Source: Alistipes sp.
Lineage (GTDB): Bacteria; Bacteroidota; Bacteroidia; Bacteroidales; Rikenellaceae
Assembly: GCA_029065825.1 (NCBI GenBank)
Contig: JAIEHQ010000006.1
Span: 1-17,117 of the forward strand
Length of the DNA: 17,117 nt
Reading direction: 5' to 3'
Shown: one piece after another, positions 6,499 through 15,324 of the stretch
Layout: the number at the start of each line of letters is the position of its first letter
Position numbering within the stretch: position 1 is the first letter of the stretch
Notes under the pieces: generated by a model
The model's database searches: none
The model's input: the letters and a program-made list of their open reading frames with translations, nothing else
What the model was told of the DNA's origin: nothing
Position numbers and translations under genes: made by a program

Positions 6499-7662
6499 CT
6501 ACCGGAAGAAATTCTTCATGCGGTCGAAAATATTCTGGTTCTTGACCGACTCGGCCCGCTGGAACGAGGGCTGCGCGGCCAGCTGTTCGACCAGACGTTT
6601 CTCCTCGGCCGTGAGGCGGTCGGGAATCGTGATATCGACCACCACCAGGATGTCGCCCCGGCCATAGCCGTTCACGTCGGGCAATCCCTTGCCGGCCAGC
6701 CGCAGCACCTTGCCTGCATGCGTACCCGGGACGATCTTGATCTTGGCGCGTCCGCCGACGGTCGGCACCTCGACCGTACCGCCCAGCAGAGCCGTCGTCA
6801 CGGTAATGTTCAGGTTGTGGATCAGATCGTTGCCGTCGCGCACCAGTTCGGGATCGCGCTCCTCCTCGATGAGCACCTGCAGGTCGCCGTTCACGCCGCC
6901 CTGACGCGCGGCATTGCCCTTGCCCGTCACGGTAAGCACCATGCCGTCGCCCACACCGGCCGGGATCTTGATCTCGACCACCTCCGAACCTTTGACCGTA
7001 CCTTCGCCCTTGCACTCGTCGCACGAGGCGGTAATCACTTTGCCCGTTCCTCCGCAGGTCGGACAGACACCCTGGGTCTGCATCCGCCCGAAGAAGGTGT
7101 TCTCCACACGGGTCACATAGCCCGAACCGCCGCACGTGGAGCAGGTCGCATAGGAGTTGGCATCCTTCGCTCCCGTGCCGCCGCACTTCGAGCAGGCGAT
7201 CGTCTTGTTGATCTTGAGCTTCTTGACCGTTCCCTCGGCGATCTCCTGCAGCGTGAGCCGCACCTTGACACGGATGTCCGAGCCCCGGTTTACGCGCCGT
7301 CCGCCTCCCGATGCGGAGTGGAACCCGCCGCCGAAATGACCGCCGAAAATGTCGCCGAACTGCGAGAAGATATCCTCCATCGAGAAGCCTCCGCCACCGA
7401 AGCCGCCGAAACCGCCGCCCCCGCCGGCCGCACCGCTCATGCCGGCATGACCGAACTGGTCGTAGCGCGCCCGCTTCTCGGGATTGGAGAGCACGTCGTA
7501 GGCCTCGGCCGCCTCCTTGAATTTCTCCTCGGCCGCCGCGTCGCCCGGATTCTTGTCCGGATGGAACTGAATGGCCGCCTTGCGGTAAGCCTTCTTTATC
7601 TCGTCGGCATTGGCGTTCTTCGCCACACCGAGCACCTCGTAATAATCTCTTTTTTCTGCCAT
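6499..7662 (-). CDS. dnaJ: Molecular chaperone DnaJ (type I Hsp40)
   Basis: DnaJ delivers unfolded clients to DnaK and stimulates its ATPase. The 387-residue product has the full type I layout. The J domain (about 4-70) has the HPD motif in FHPDKN. A Gly/Phe-rich linker follows (about 72-125), including FGGFGGGGF and DIFGGHFGGGF. The zinc-binding domain (about 156-222) has all four CxxCxGxG repeats: CSKCGGTG, CSTCGGSG, CPTCGGTG and CDECKGEG. The C-terminal substrate-binding region completes the protein. Length is normal for the family. The gene follows grpE on the same strand, with 150 nt between them containing two hairpins. dnaK is not in the window. A terminator follows the stop. Confidence 0.98.
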   Translation of the reverse strand: MAEKRDYYEVLGVAKNANADEIKKAYRKAAIQFHPDKNPGDAAAEEKFKEAAEAYDVLSNPEKRARYDQFGHAGMSGAAGGGGGFGGFGGGGFSMEDIFSQFGDIFGGHFGGGFHSASGGGRRVNRGSDIRVKVRLTLQEIAEGTVKKLKINKTIACSKCGGTGAKDANSYATCSTCGGSGYVTRVENTFFGRMQTQGVCPTCGGTGKVITASCDECKGEGTVKGSEVVEIKIPAGVGDGMVLTVTGKGNAARQGGVNGDLQVLIEEERDPELVRDGNDLIHNLNITVTTALLGGTVEVPTVGGRAKIKIVPGTHAGKVLRLAGKGLPDVNGYGRGDILVVVDITIPDRLTAEEKRLVEQLAAQPSFQRAESVKNQNIFDRMKNFFR

Positions 7663-7688
7663 AATCTATTGCCTCCGGCCTGATTCGC

Positions 7689-7763
7689 CGGCGGCTTCCC
7701 ACGAAGCCGCCGTCACGAAGGGTGGCTGCCGGACTGGCCGACGGCATGCGTACAGATGCCGTC
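7689..7763. other. Two tandem hairpins in the grpE-dnaJ gap
   Basis: Hairpin 1 pairs CGGCGGCTT (7689-7697) with 7704-7712. Hairpin 2 pairs GACGGCAT (7740-7747) with 7756-7763. Neither is followed by a clear T tract on the minus strand, so they do not look like simple terminators. They may be mRNA processing or stability structures that set the grpE:dnaJ ratio, or just spacer structure. Confidence 0.45.
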
Positions 7764-7812
7764 TCCCCCTTCGTTCGTTCCGTTCGAAAAATATGCTAAG
7801 GCGCCGCCGGCA

Positions 7813-8421
7813 CTACTCGCCGACTACGACCTTGGCGAAACGCAGCACCTTGTCGCCCATCTTGTAGCCGGGCTGGATCACATCGACGATCAGTCCGTGC
7901 TTCTCCTCGCCGGCATCGAACCGCGCCACCGCCTCGTGCAGGTCGGTGTCCAGCGCAAGGCCCAGCGCCTCGATCTCCGTCACGTTCTGACGCTTGAGCG
8001 TCTCGGAGAACTTCTGCGCGATGAGCTTCACGCCCTCGCCCAACGCCGCCACGTCGCTGCTCTTCTCGATAGCGGCCAGCGCCCGGTTCAGGTCGTCCAG
8101 CAGCGGAAGGAAGTTCTTCACGACCTCCGCGCCGCCCGTCTGCACCAGCTCCATCTTCTCGCGCAGGGTCCGCTTGCGGAAGTTGTCGAACTCGGCCTGC
8201 AGGCGCAGGTACTTGTCCTGCCACTCGGCGACCTGCGCCTCCAGCTCGCGCTCCCTGGAGGCAGGATCCGCCTCCTCTGCGGCTGCCACATTGTCAGCCT
8301 CCGAAGTCGTTTCGCCTGCCACATTGTCACACGGCGCCCCCTCGCACGAAGGGTAGCCGTCGCCCGCAGCGAAGCCCTCGTCGCCGCTAATTTCCTCGTT
8401 ATAAGTCTCTTGATTCTTCAT
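7813..8421 (-). CDS. grpE: Nucleotide exchange factor GrpE
   Basis: GrpE is the DnaK nucleotide exchange factor; it acts as a homodimer, releasing ADP to reset the chaperone cycle. The 202-residue product has an acidic low-complexity N-terminus (1-55). A long helix follows (about 56-100) with WQDKYLRLQAEFDNFRKR, the GrpE hallmark. A four-helix region and a C-terminal beta domain complete it, with the family motif HGLIVDVIQPGYKMGDKVLRFAKV (175-198, shown only in part by its key G185-Y186-G189 residues). The start at 8421 (MKNQET) is preferred over the in-frame ATG at 8448. An in-frame 14-bp direct repeat at 8283-8296 and 8316-8329 duplicates a DNVA segment in the acidic tail. grpE lies 64 nt after the methyltransferase stop and ahead of dnaJ. 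No CIRCE-type operator is visible. Confidence 0.96.
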   Translation of the reverse strand: MKNQETYNEEISGDEGFAAGDGYPSCEGAPCDNVAGETTSEADNVAAAEEADPASRERELEAQVAEWQDKYLRLQAEFDNFRKRTLREKMELVQTGGAEVVKNFLPLLDDLNRALAAIEKSSDVAALGEGVKLIAQKFSETLKRQNVTEIEALGLALDTDLHEAVARFDAGEEKHGLIVDVIQPGYKMGDKVLRFAKVVVGE

Positions 8422-8485
8422 ATTTCGTTTTTCGCTTGATTTCCACATCCCTATGGTTCAAAATACATACCAACCCGCCCGCGCG

Positions 8486-9196
8486 TCAGCCCAGAATGAA
8501 GATCGTCGGCCGTTTGTCGATGGCGGGCAGCTCCACCGAACGCCACTCGCCCACCGGAAGGGTACGGATGTACTCTCCAGGCGAGGTAATATCGGCCGCC
8601 ACCGTCAGCCGCGTCTGCGGAGCGCACGCCTCGATCAGCTGCGCCAGCAGCTTGACGTTGCGGTAGGGAGCCTCGATGAAGATCTGCGCCTGCCGCTCGG
8701 CCGCCGCACGCCGTTCGAGCCGGTGGATCGCCCGCAGCCGCTCGGGCGGCTTGACGGGAAGATAACCGTTGAAGGCGAACGACTGGCCGTTCAGCCCCGA
8801 GGCCATCAGCGCCAGCAGGATCGACGAGGGTCCCACCAGCGGCACCACCCGCACGCCCCGGCGGTGGCAGGCCTCCGCCACCAGCGCCCCCGGATCGGCC
8901 ACGCCGGGCACCCCCGCCTCCGAGATCACGCCCGCCGAACGTCCCGCGAGCAGCGGCCGCACCAGTTCCTCGACCTCGCGGCCGGCAACCGTGTGTTCGT
9001 TCAGCTCCCGGAACTCCAGGGAGTCGATCGGCCGGGCGATCCCCGCTTTCGAGAGAAAGCGCCGGGCCGAGCGGACGTTCTCCACGATGAAATAGTCGAG
9101 CGAGTCGATCACGGCCCGGTTCGCGGCGGGCAGCACATCCCACACGGGCGTTTCATCCGAAATCGGACAGGGAATCAGGTAGAGCGTTCCGATCAT
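8486..9196 (-). CDS. RsmI-like SAM-dependent methyltransferase (tetrapyrrole methylase superfamily)
   Basis: This 236-residue protein belongs to the tetrapyrrole methylase fold family that includes RsmI, the 16S rRNA 2'-O-methyltransferase for C1402. Supporting segments are LIPCPISD near 7-14, ENVRSARRFL, GVISEAGVPGVADPG (the SAM-binding GxPxxxDPG-like loop), VVPLVGPSSILLALMASG and SFAFNGYLP. It is shorter than E. coli RsmI (about 286 residues), with no C-terminal extension. Its N-terminus reads LIPCPISD rather than the TPIGN-type motif of true RsmI. It is therefore probably a Bacteroidota paralogue whose substrate may differ. It sits between murF-alr and grpE on the same strand, 64 nt from grpE. 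No consensus promoter was seen just upstream. Confidence 0.85.
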   Translation of the reverse strand: MIGTLYLIPCPISDETPVWDVLPAANRAVIDSLDYFIVENVRSARRFLSKAGIARPIDSLEFRELNEHTVAGREVEELVRPLLAGRSAGVISEAGVPGVADPGALVAEACHRRGVRVVPLVGPSSILLALMASGLNGQSFAFNGYLPVKPPERLRAIHRLERRAAAERQAQIFIEAPYRNVKLLAQLIEACAPQTRLTVAADITSPGEYIRTLPVGEWRSVELPAIDKRPTIFILG

Positions 9197-9274
9197 ATTT
9201 CTTTCGATACGTTATGAATCATTCAACAATTTTTTTCCGCCGCCTGCGGAGCATCCGCCGGGGAACACCCCGTA

Positions 9275-11647
9275 CTACTCCTTGCGGTAGATCCGTTTCA
9301 CACGCCCCGAGACGGAGGTCATGATCTCGTAGGGGATGGTGTCGAGCACCCGGGCCATATCCTCGGGCGTATTGCCCGCCGCCGCCGAGAAGATCACCAC
9401 CGGATCGCCCTCGGCCACCCCGGGAACGTCGGTCACATCGATCATGCAGCTGTCCATGCAGACCCGCCCCACGATCGGCGCGGGCACCCCCGCCACCAGC
9501 ATCGACCAGCGGCCGCACCCCAGGTGGCGGTCCAGTCCGTCGGCATACCCCACCGGTACGGTGGCCGTCACGGTCGGACGGCCGAGCCGTCCCGCCCGTC
9601 CGTAGCCCACCGTATCGCCCGCCTCCAGCTGCTTGAGCTGCACGATGCGGCTCTTCAGTGCGGCGACGGGACGCAGCTCCCCGTTGTGGCGGAAGCCGAA
9701 GCCGTAAAGCCCCAGTCCGAGCCGGCACATGTCGAACTGCGCCTCGGGGAAACGTTCGATCGCCGCCGAGTTGGCCGTGTGGCGCAGGACGGGATAGGGC
9801 AGCAGCGCCGCCAGGCGGCCGCTCATCCGATCGTAACGGGCGATCTGCGCCCGCGTATAGTCGTCCTCCTCGGGCATGTCGGAGCAGTTCAGGTGGGAAA
9901 AGAGCGTCGCCGCCCGCACCCGGTCGGTTTGGCGCAGGAGATCGCCCAGGCGGTCGATCTCCTCCTCCATGAATCCCAGGCGGTGCATGCCCGTGTCGAG
10001 CTTGACATGGATCGGATAGTTCGTCTCGCCGGCATGCTCGACGGCGCGGATGAAGAAGTCGAGCGAGCGGAAGCCGTACAACTCCGGCTCCAGCCGGTTG
10101 GCGATCATCAGATCGAAGCTCCCCTCGTCGGCGTTGAGCACCACCACGGGCATGGTTATGCCCCGCTCGCGCAGCCGCACCCCTTCGTCGGCGAAAGCGA
10201 CCGCGAGGTAGTGCACCCCCTCGTGCTGGAGCATCTGCGCCACCTCGAAGTCCCCGGCTCCGTAGCTGGCCGCCTTGACCATCGCCACCAGCCGCACCCC
10301 CGGCCGCAACCGCGAACGGAAATAGTTCAGGTTATGGACCATGGCATCCAGATCGACCTCCAGTACGGTCGTGTGGCTCCTGCGCTCCAGCGCATGGCTT
10401 ACGCGCTCCAGGCGGCTGTCGCGGCTCCCCTTGAGCAGCACCACGCGCCCCGCCACGTCGTCCCGGCGCAGGTTGCGCAACAGTTCATCGGTCGTACCGT
10501 AAAAGAGCGTATCGCCGGGAAAGCAGCCGGCGCAGCGGCGGATCCGCTCCCCCACGCCGATGATCCGGCCGACCCCGGCAGCGGCGGCCAGGCGGGCCAC
10601 CTCGCCGTAGAGCGTCTCATCCTCCGCGCCGCTCTGCTCGATGTCGGAAAGAATCAGCGTCGCAGGCCGACCGGCAGCCATGCTGTGCAGGTAATCGAGC
10701 GCTATGGCCAGCGAATTGAGGTCGGAATTATATGCGTCGTCGATAAGCAGCGACCCTTCGATGCCCTCCTTGACCTCCAGACGCATGGCGACGGGACGGA
10801 TCCTTCCCAGATCGGGTTCGGGCAGCCCCAGCGCCCGGGCGAACGCCGCGACCAGCTGTACGTCGATGCGCCCCGCCTCGCTGCGCAGCACCCCTTCGGG
10901 CAGCGGCTCGGGCAGAAGCACCTCCGCTCCGTCCCGCAGCTCCCGGTCGGCATAACGGCTCCGCACCATCCGCGCCAGCAGCGGCGAAGCGCTGTGATAG
11001 ACGATCGTACGGGCACCCCGGGCCAGCAGCAGTTTCTCGGCGCACTTCTCCTCCATCGAACGGAAATGCTCCTGATGGGCCTCGCCGAGCGAGGTAAAGA
11101 CGACGGCATCGGGACGTATCATCCGCTCCAGACGCTCCATCTCGCCGGGCTGCGAAATGCCCGCCTCGATCAGCACCAGCCGCTCGTCGCCCTCGATCAT
11201 GAGCAGCGAGAGGGCGACCCCCAGCTGCGAGTTATAGCTCTTGGGCGAGCGGAAGCACTTCACTTCGGGCGGCAGCTGGTCGGCGATCCACTCCTTGACC
11301 ACCGTCTTGCCGTTCGACCCCGCGATACCGACCACGCAACCTCCGAACTGCGCCCGATGGTGGGCCGCCAGCCGCTGCAGCGCCTCGATGGCGCGCTCCG
11401 CCACCACGCATCCGCATCCGGCGGGAAGCTCCACCTCCCGCTCGGTCAGAAAGGCACGCACGCCGCGCCGCACCATCTGGGCGACGAAAGCATGCGAATC
11501 GTGATTGGCTCCCCGCATGGCCACGAACAGCGGCCGCTCTCCGAAAGAGCAGCTGCGGCTGTCGGTCAGCACCCGCTCCACCCGCAAATCCTCGCCCCGC
11601 AAAACGCCTCCGCAGATGCGGGCGATCTCCGCCAAAGAATAGTTCAT
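9275..11647 (-). CDS. murF: Bifunctional MurF ligase / alanine racemase fusion
   Basis: A 790-residue fusion of two steps of peptidoglycan precursor synthesis, typical of Bacteroidota. The N-terminal half (about 1-420) is MurF, which joins D-Ala-D-Ala to UDP-MurNAc-tripeptide. It has the ATP-binding loop GSNGKT near 110-115 and IDDAYNSDLNSL in the central domain. The C-terminal half (about 423-790) is a PLP-dependent alanine racemase, with the PLP lysine K458 in MVKAASYG, YGRAGR, the VGYADGLDR segment near 700 carrying the likely second catalytic Tyr, and VCMDSCMIDVTDV. Racemase D-Ala feeds Ddl, whose product MurF uses. The minus-strand leader ends AAGGAGAG right before the ATG, unusual Shine-Dalgarno-like spacing in a group that rarely uses such sites. 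The 113-nt gap to mutS2 holds no gene I can see. Confidence 0.96.
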   Translation of the reverse strand: MNYSLAEIARICGGVLRGEDLRVERVLTDSRSCSFGERPLFVAMRGANHDSHAFVAQMVRRGVRAFLTEREVELPAGCGCVVAERAIEALQRLAAHHRAQFGGCVVGIAGSNGKTVVKEWIADQLPPEVKCFRSPKSYNSQLGVALSLLMIEGDERLVLIEAGISQPGEMERLERMIRPDAVVFTSLGEAHQEHFRSMEEKCAEKLLLARGARTIVYHSASPLLARMVRSRYADRELRDGAEVLLPEPLPEGVLRSEAGRIDVQLVAAFARALGLPEPDLGRIRPVAMRLEVKEGIEGSLLIDDAYNSDLNSLAIALDYLHSMAAGRPATLILSDIEQSGAEDETLYGEVARLAAAAGVGRIIGVGERIRRCAGCFPGDTLFYGTTDELLRNLRRDDVAGRVVLLKGSRDSRLERVSHALERRSHTTVLEVDLDAMVHNLNYFRSRLRPGVRLVAMVKAASYGAGDFEVAQMLQHEGVHYLAVAFADEGVRLRERGITMPVVVLNADEGSFDLMIANRLEPELYGFRSLDFFIRAVEHAGETNYPIHVKLDTGMHRLGFMEEEIDRLGDLLRQTDRVRAATLFSHLNCSDMPEEDDYTRAQIARYDRMSGRLAALLPYPVLRHTANSAAIERFPEAQFDMCRLGLGLYGFGFRHNGELRPVAALKSRIVQLKQLEAGDTVGYGRAGRLGRPTVTATVPVGYADGLDRHLGCGRWSMLVAGVPAPIVGRVCMDSCMIDVTDVPGVAEGDPVVIFSAAAGNTPEDMARVLDTIPYEIMTSVSGRVKRIYRKE

Positions 11648-11760
11648 CTCTCCTTATCCAATTATTTCACACAGCCTGTCTCTCCCCGCACGGAACGCAG
11701 CCCTTTCAGCCCCTTCCGCCGCGACGGACCCGCCGATGCCTTTCGATCCGTTCCGCGCCA

Positions 11761-14259
11761 TCAGTCCGCCCGGAAAGTAACCACCGTAATGCCGGCACCG
11801 CCCCGGTCGGCGTGTTCATCGACCGCACGCGCCACCTCGGGCACCGAGCGCAGGTAGCGGCGGATCTCCTCCTTGAGGGCACCGGTACCCTTGCCGTGGA
11901 GGATCGTCACGGACCCCACGCCGACCATCACGGCATCGTCGATGAAGTCCCGCACCTGCTCCAGCGCCTCGACCGCACGCAGGCCCCGCACGTCGATATG
12001 ATCCCTGAAATTGAGCTTGCGCGCCGAAACGCCGGCCGATATTATCGTGCGCGGCTGCACGGGCTGCGTCGCCTGCTTGTATTCCGCGCCAGATATGACC
12101 ACCAGCGCACTCCGATCGACCGTCGTCAGGATCTGCCCGAAAGCCACCTGCGCCTTCCGGCCCTTGAGCGAGAGCACCACCCCGGGAATATCCTGCCCCG
12201 CGATCTTGACCTTCGAGCCGACCTCCGCTTCGCGGGGTTTCGGCGGCGCTGCGGGTGCCGGCACCGGAGCCTCGCCCGCCTGCTGGCGGCGCTCCTCGCG
12301 GCGCTGCCGACGGCGCTCGAGCTTCTCCATCTCGCGGGCCACCCGCTCCTCGCGCGCGGCATCCGCAGGATCGGTCCGCTCGACCGCCTCGCGGAAATCA
12401 TCCAGCTCCTTGCGGGCCAGCCGCGTCAGCTCCTTTTCGGCCTGCGCCTCGCGGATGGTCCGGATCGTATTCTCGATCTGCCGGTTGGCATCGGCCACCA
12501 TCCGCTGCGCCTCCTCGCGCGCCCGCTTCAGTATCTCGGCCCGCTCCTCGCGGATACGCGAAAGCTGCTCGGCGTAGTTCTGCTCCAGCTCCTCGACCTT
12601 ACGGTCGGCGATCCGGATCCTGTCGCGCTTCTGCTCCCAGTAACGTTTGTCTCGGGCGATCTCGCGCAGCTGCTTCTCTATGTTGATGTGGTCGGTGCCC
12701 GCCTTCTCGCCCGCCTCCCGGATGATCTCCTCCGGCAGACCGATCTTGCGCGCGATCTCGACGGCGAACGAACTGCCCGGGGTGCCGATCTCCAGCCGGA
12801 AGAGCGGTCGGATCTGCTGCACGTCGAACATCATCGCGCCGTTGGCGATCCCCTCCGTATTGGAGGCGTAGTACTTTATGTTGGCATAGTGGGTGGTAAT
12901 GACCCCGTAGCAGCCCTTAGCGCGCAGCCGTTCGAGAATCGCCTCCGCGATCGCTCCGCCGATGACCGGCTCGGTGCCCGAACCGAACTCGTCGATGAGC
13001 ACCATCGTCCGCTCGGAAGCCCCCGCGAGCATATGCTTCATGTTGAGCAGGTGGGACGAGTAGGTCGAAAGATCGTCGTCGATCGACTGCTCGTCGCCGA
13101 TGTCGATCATGATGCTCTCGAACAAGGGCAGCTCCGAATTTTCGGAGGCCGGCACGGGAAACCCGCACTGGAACATGTACTGGATGATGCCCGTGGTCTT
13201 CAGACACACCGACTTGCCGCCGGCGTTGGGACCCGATATGACCAGGATATGGTGCCGCCGGTCCAGCTCCAGATCGAGCGGCACGATCTCCCGCCCCTGC
13301 GCCCGGAGCGTCTGTTCGAGCAGCGGATGGCGCGCGTTGCGGAGCACCAGCCGGTCGTCGGTCGAAACGATCGGCCGCACGCCTCCGTTCGCGACGGCCC
13401 AGCGGGCCTTGGCGCGGATCATGTCCAGATCGGCCAGGTATTCGCCGATACGGGCGATGCGTCCGGCTTCGGGGCGCACCGCATCGGTAAAGGCGACGAG
13501 GATCCGCACGATCTCCCGCCGCTCGGCGTACTCCAGTTCGCGGAGTTCGTTGTTGATCTCGACCACCTCGACCGGTTCGATGTAGAAGGTCTTGCCCGTG
13601 GCCGACTCGTCGTGGATGAAGCCCTGCAGCTTGCGCTTGTTGGCCGCCGCGACCGGAATCACGGCCCGGCCGTCGCGGATCGAGATCATCGCGTCGGCCT
13701 CAACGATTCCCGCGCTCTTGGCTCCCGCCAGCACCTGCTGCAGCCTCTTGGAGGCCTGCCCCTCGCGCTCGCGGATCATGCGGCGGATCTGCTGCAGCTC
13801 CGCCGAGGCGTTGTCACGGATCTTGCCGAAACGGTCGATCATGGAGTCGATCGCCCGGAGGATCTCCGGAAAGACCTCCACCTCGCGGCTGCGCTCCCGC
13901 AGCTCGGGATAAAGCTCCTCGCCCCGTGCGAGGATGAACCGCGAGAGCGCACCGGCCGACGCGAGCGCGCGCCCGAGCAACACCACCTCCTCGACCTCGA
14001 GAAAGCTCCCCTCGACTCGCAGTTTGGCAAGCAGCCGGTCGGTATCGACGAACTCGTCGTCGGGAAAATCCCGCTCCATCTGCATCAGACGGCGCATCTC
14101 GTCGGCCAGCGCCAGCCGGCGCTCCACCTCGCAGCGGGAGGCGCTGAACCGCTCCCCGCACAACCTTTCGCGGCCGCCGCGTATCGTACACAGCGCCGCC
14201 ACCTGTTCGCGCAACCGGTCGAACCCGACCTTTTGCTCAAAATTCGCCGGATAAATCAT
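11761..14259 (-). CDS. mutS2: Endonuclease MutS2 (Smr-domain MutS homologue)
   Basis: MutS2 binds branched DNA and is linked to suppression of recombination, or in some bacteria to rescue of collided ribosomes; it is not part of mismatch repair. The 832-residue product lacks the MutS mismatch-recognition domain. It has a core/lever region (about 1-330) and the MutS-family ATPase with Walker A GPNAGGKS (about 342-349), followed by IDEFGSGTEP and ITTHY. A long charged coiled coil follows (about 510-660), rich in Glu, Arg and Gln. A C-terminal Smr domain (about 750-832) has DVRGLRA near 754 and HGKGTG near 787. The start at 14259 (MIYPANFEQKVGF) is chosen over an in-frame Met at 14415 because the extension overlaps the MCE gene and has no family-like sequence. 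The gap to the MCE gene is 40 nt. Confidence 0.95.
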   Translation of the reverse strand: MIYPANFEQKVGFDRLREQVAALCTIRGGRERLCGERFSASRCEVERRLALADEMRRLMQMERDFPDDEFVDTDRLLAKLRVEGSFLEVEEVVLLGRALASAGALSRFILARGEELYPELRERSREVEVFPEILRAIDSMIDRFGKIRDNASAELQQIRRMIREREGQASKRLQQVLAGAKSAGIVEADAMISIRDGRAVIPVAAANKRKLQGFIHDESATGKTFYIEPVEVVEINNELRELEYAERREIVRILVAFTDAVRPEAGRIARIGEYLADLDMIRAKARWAVANGGVRPIVSTDDRLVLRNARHPLLEQTLRAQGREIVPLDLELDRRHHILVISGPNAGGKSVCLKTTGIIQYMFQCGFPVPASENSELPLFESIMIDIGDEQSIDDDLSTYSSHLLNMKHMLAGASERTMVLIDEFGSGTEPVIGGAIAEAILERLRAKGCYGVITTHYANIKYYASNTEGIANGAMMFDVQQIRPLFRLEIGTPGSSFAVEIARKIGLPEEIIREAGEKAGTDHINIEKQLREIARDKRYWEQKRDRIRIADRKVEELEQNYAEQLSRIREERAEILKRAREEAQRMVADANRQIENTIRTIREAQAEKELTRLARKELDDFREAVERTDPADAAREERVAREMEKLERRRQRREERRQQAGEAPVPAPAAPPKPREAEVGSKVKIAGQDIPGVVLSLKGRKAQVAFGQILTTVDRSALVVISGAEYKQATQPVQPRTIISAGVSARKLNFRDHIDVRGLRAVEALEQVRDFIDDAVMVGVGSVTILHGKGTGALKEEIRRYLRSVPEVARAVDEHADRGGAGITVVTFRAD

Positions 14260-14299
14260 AGCGTTCCAGAAAAAACAGAAGAAATCCTCGCCGCACGGC

Positions 14300-15301
14300 T
14301 TACCGCTGCGCCCGCACCAGCGCCAGGGAGTCCTTGCGGGCCTGCTTCCGCTCCCGGGTCTGCTGCCTGCGGGCCGCCTTCTCGGGATCGCGACCGAAGA
14401 GCGAGAAGTGGACATAACGGGTCGGACGGGCCTTCAGGTCCTCGAGCAGCGCCCCCAGATTGTCCGATGCCTGCTCGAGCGATGCGTACAGCGCGGGATC
14501 GTTCATGATCCGTCCGAGCGTTCCCTCGCCCCGCTCGACGCGGGCGAGCAGTTCGCCGAGATCGTTCAGGGAGGAGGCAAGGCTGCCGGCCAGATCCTCG
14601 TCGGCCATTTTCCGGGTCATGGCGTTCAGGTCCGAAAGCATGCCGTCCACCCGCGAGGAGTTGTCGCCCAGCATCTGCGAGAAGCGCGCGAGTCCCTCGA
14701 GCGCCCCGGCAAGGTTCTCCCGCTGCGCGAGCAGCATCCCATCGACACTGCCCGAAATCGAGCTGAGATGGGAGACCGCGGCATCGATATGCGGCGCATT
14801 GCGCTCCATCAGTCCGTTGAGGTTGTCCATCGTGCGGCCGAGGTCGGCGACCACCTGCGATATCTTCTGCTTGAAGAACTCCAGTTCCGAACCCGCCACA
14901 TCCATCAGGTCCTTGCTGCGGCCCGAACGGATGGTGTCGCCTTTGCCCAGATACTCCCGGGCATCGCCCAGTTCGATCTCGATCGCCTTCGACCCCATGA
15001 TGCTGGCGCTGTAGATCCGCGCCTCGGAATTGACCGGAATGGGATACTGCCGCTGCACGGAGAGCTGCAGCACCACCTGATCGCCGACCGCAGGGTCGAA
15101 ACGAATGTCGGTCACGCTGCCCACCTTCACGCCCCGGATCATCACGGGCGATGCGGTCTGCACCCCATCGACCTGATCGTAGGCGACGTAATAAGTCGCA
15201 TTGCGGCTGAAAATATCGAGCCCCTGGAGAAAGCGGATGCCCGCCCACAGCGCAGCGATCATGATTACCGCGAAAATTCCGATCTTTACTTCTCTTTTCA
15301 T
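14300..15301 (-). CDS. MlaD/MCE family lipid-transport protein
   Basis: MCE proteins form periplasmic hexameric rings that carry lipids between the membranes of Gram-negative cells, usually with an ABC transporter. The 333-residue product has an N-terminal transmembrane anchor (about 7-24, KIGIFAVIMIAALWAGI). One MCE domain follows (about 37-115) with VDGVQTASPVMIRGVKVG and IYSASIMGSKAIEI. A long helical region (about 130-290) resembles the tube-forming segment of related proteins. The segment near 292-302 (RYVHFSLFG) precedes a basic tail. Mets upstream of 15301 are poor candidates because the anchor would no longer be terminal. The gene lies 23 nt after the amidase. The usual permease and ATPase partners are absent from the window and must be encoded elsewhere. 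Confidence 0.9.
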   Translation of the reverse strand: MKREVKIGIFAVIMIAALWAGIRFLQGLDIFSRNATYYVAYDQVDGVQTASPVMIRGVKVGSVTDIRFDPAVGDQVVLQLSVQRQYPIPVNSEARIYSASIMGSKAIEIELGDAREYLGKGDTIRSGRSKDLMDVAGSELEFFKQKISQVVADLGRTMDNLNGLMERNAPHIDAAVSHLSSISGSVDGMLLAQRENLAGALEGLARFSQMLGDNSSRVDGMLSDLNAMTRKMADEDLAGSLASSLNDLGELLARVERGEGTLGRIMNDPALYASLEQASDNLGALLEDLKARPTRYVHFSLFGRDPEKAARRQQTRERKQARKDSLALVRAQR

Positions 15302-15324
15302 ATTTTTCACTTTTTCAGATTCGT

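Noticed and set aside
8422..8485. Heat-shock promoter or CIRCE operator upstream of grpE
   Set aside because: Only a poor TAnnTTG-like sequence is present with no correctly spaced -33 box, and no CIRCE inverted repeat is visible.
9197..9274. Hairpin and A/T run between murF-alr and the methyltransferase as a terminator
   Set aside because: On the transcribed minus strand the run is A rather than T, so it does not look like an intrinsic terminator for murF-alr.
11812..14508. 898-codon plus-strand open frame opposite mutS2
   Set aside because: Its composition is Arg/Leu/His-rich with no domain, and the minus strand encodes a full MutS2 with Walker A and Smr motifs.
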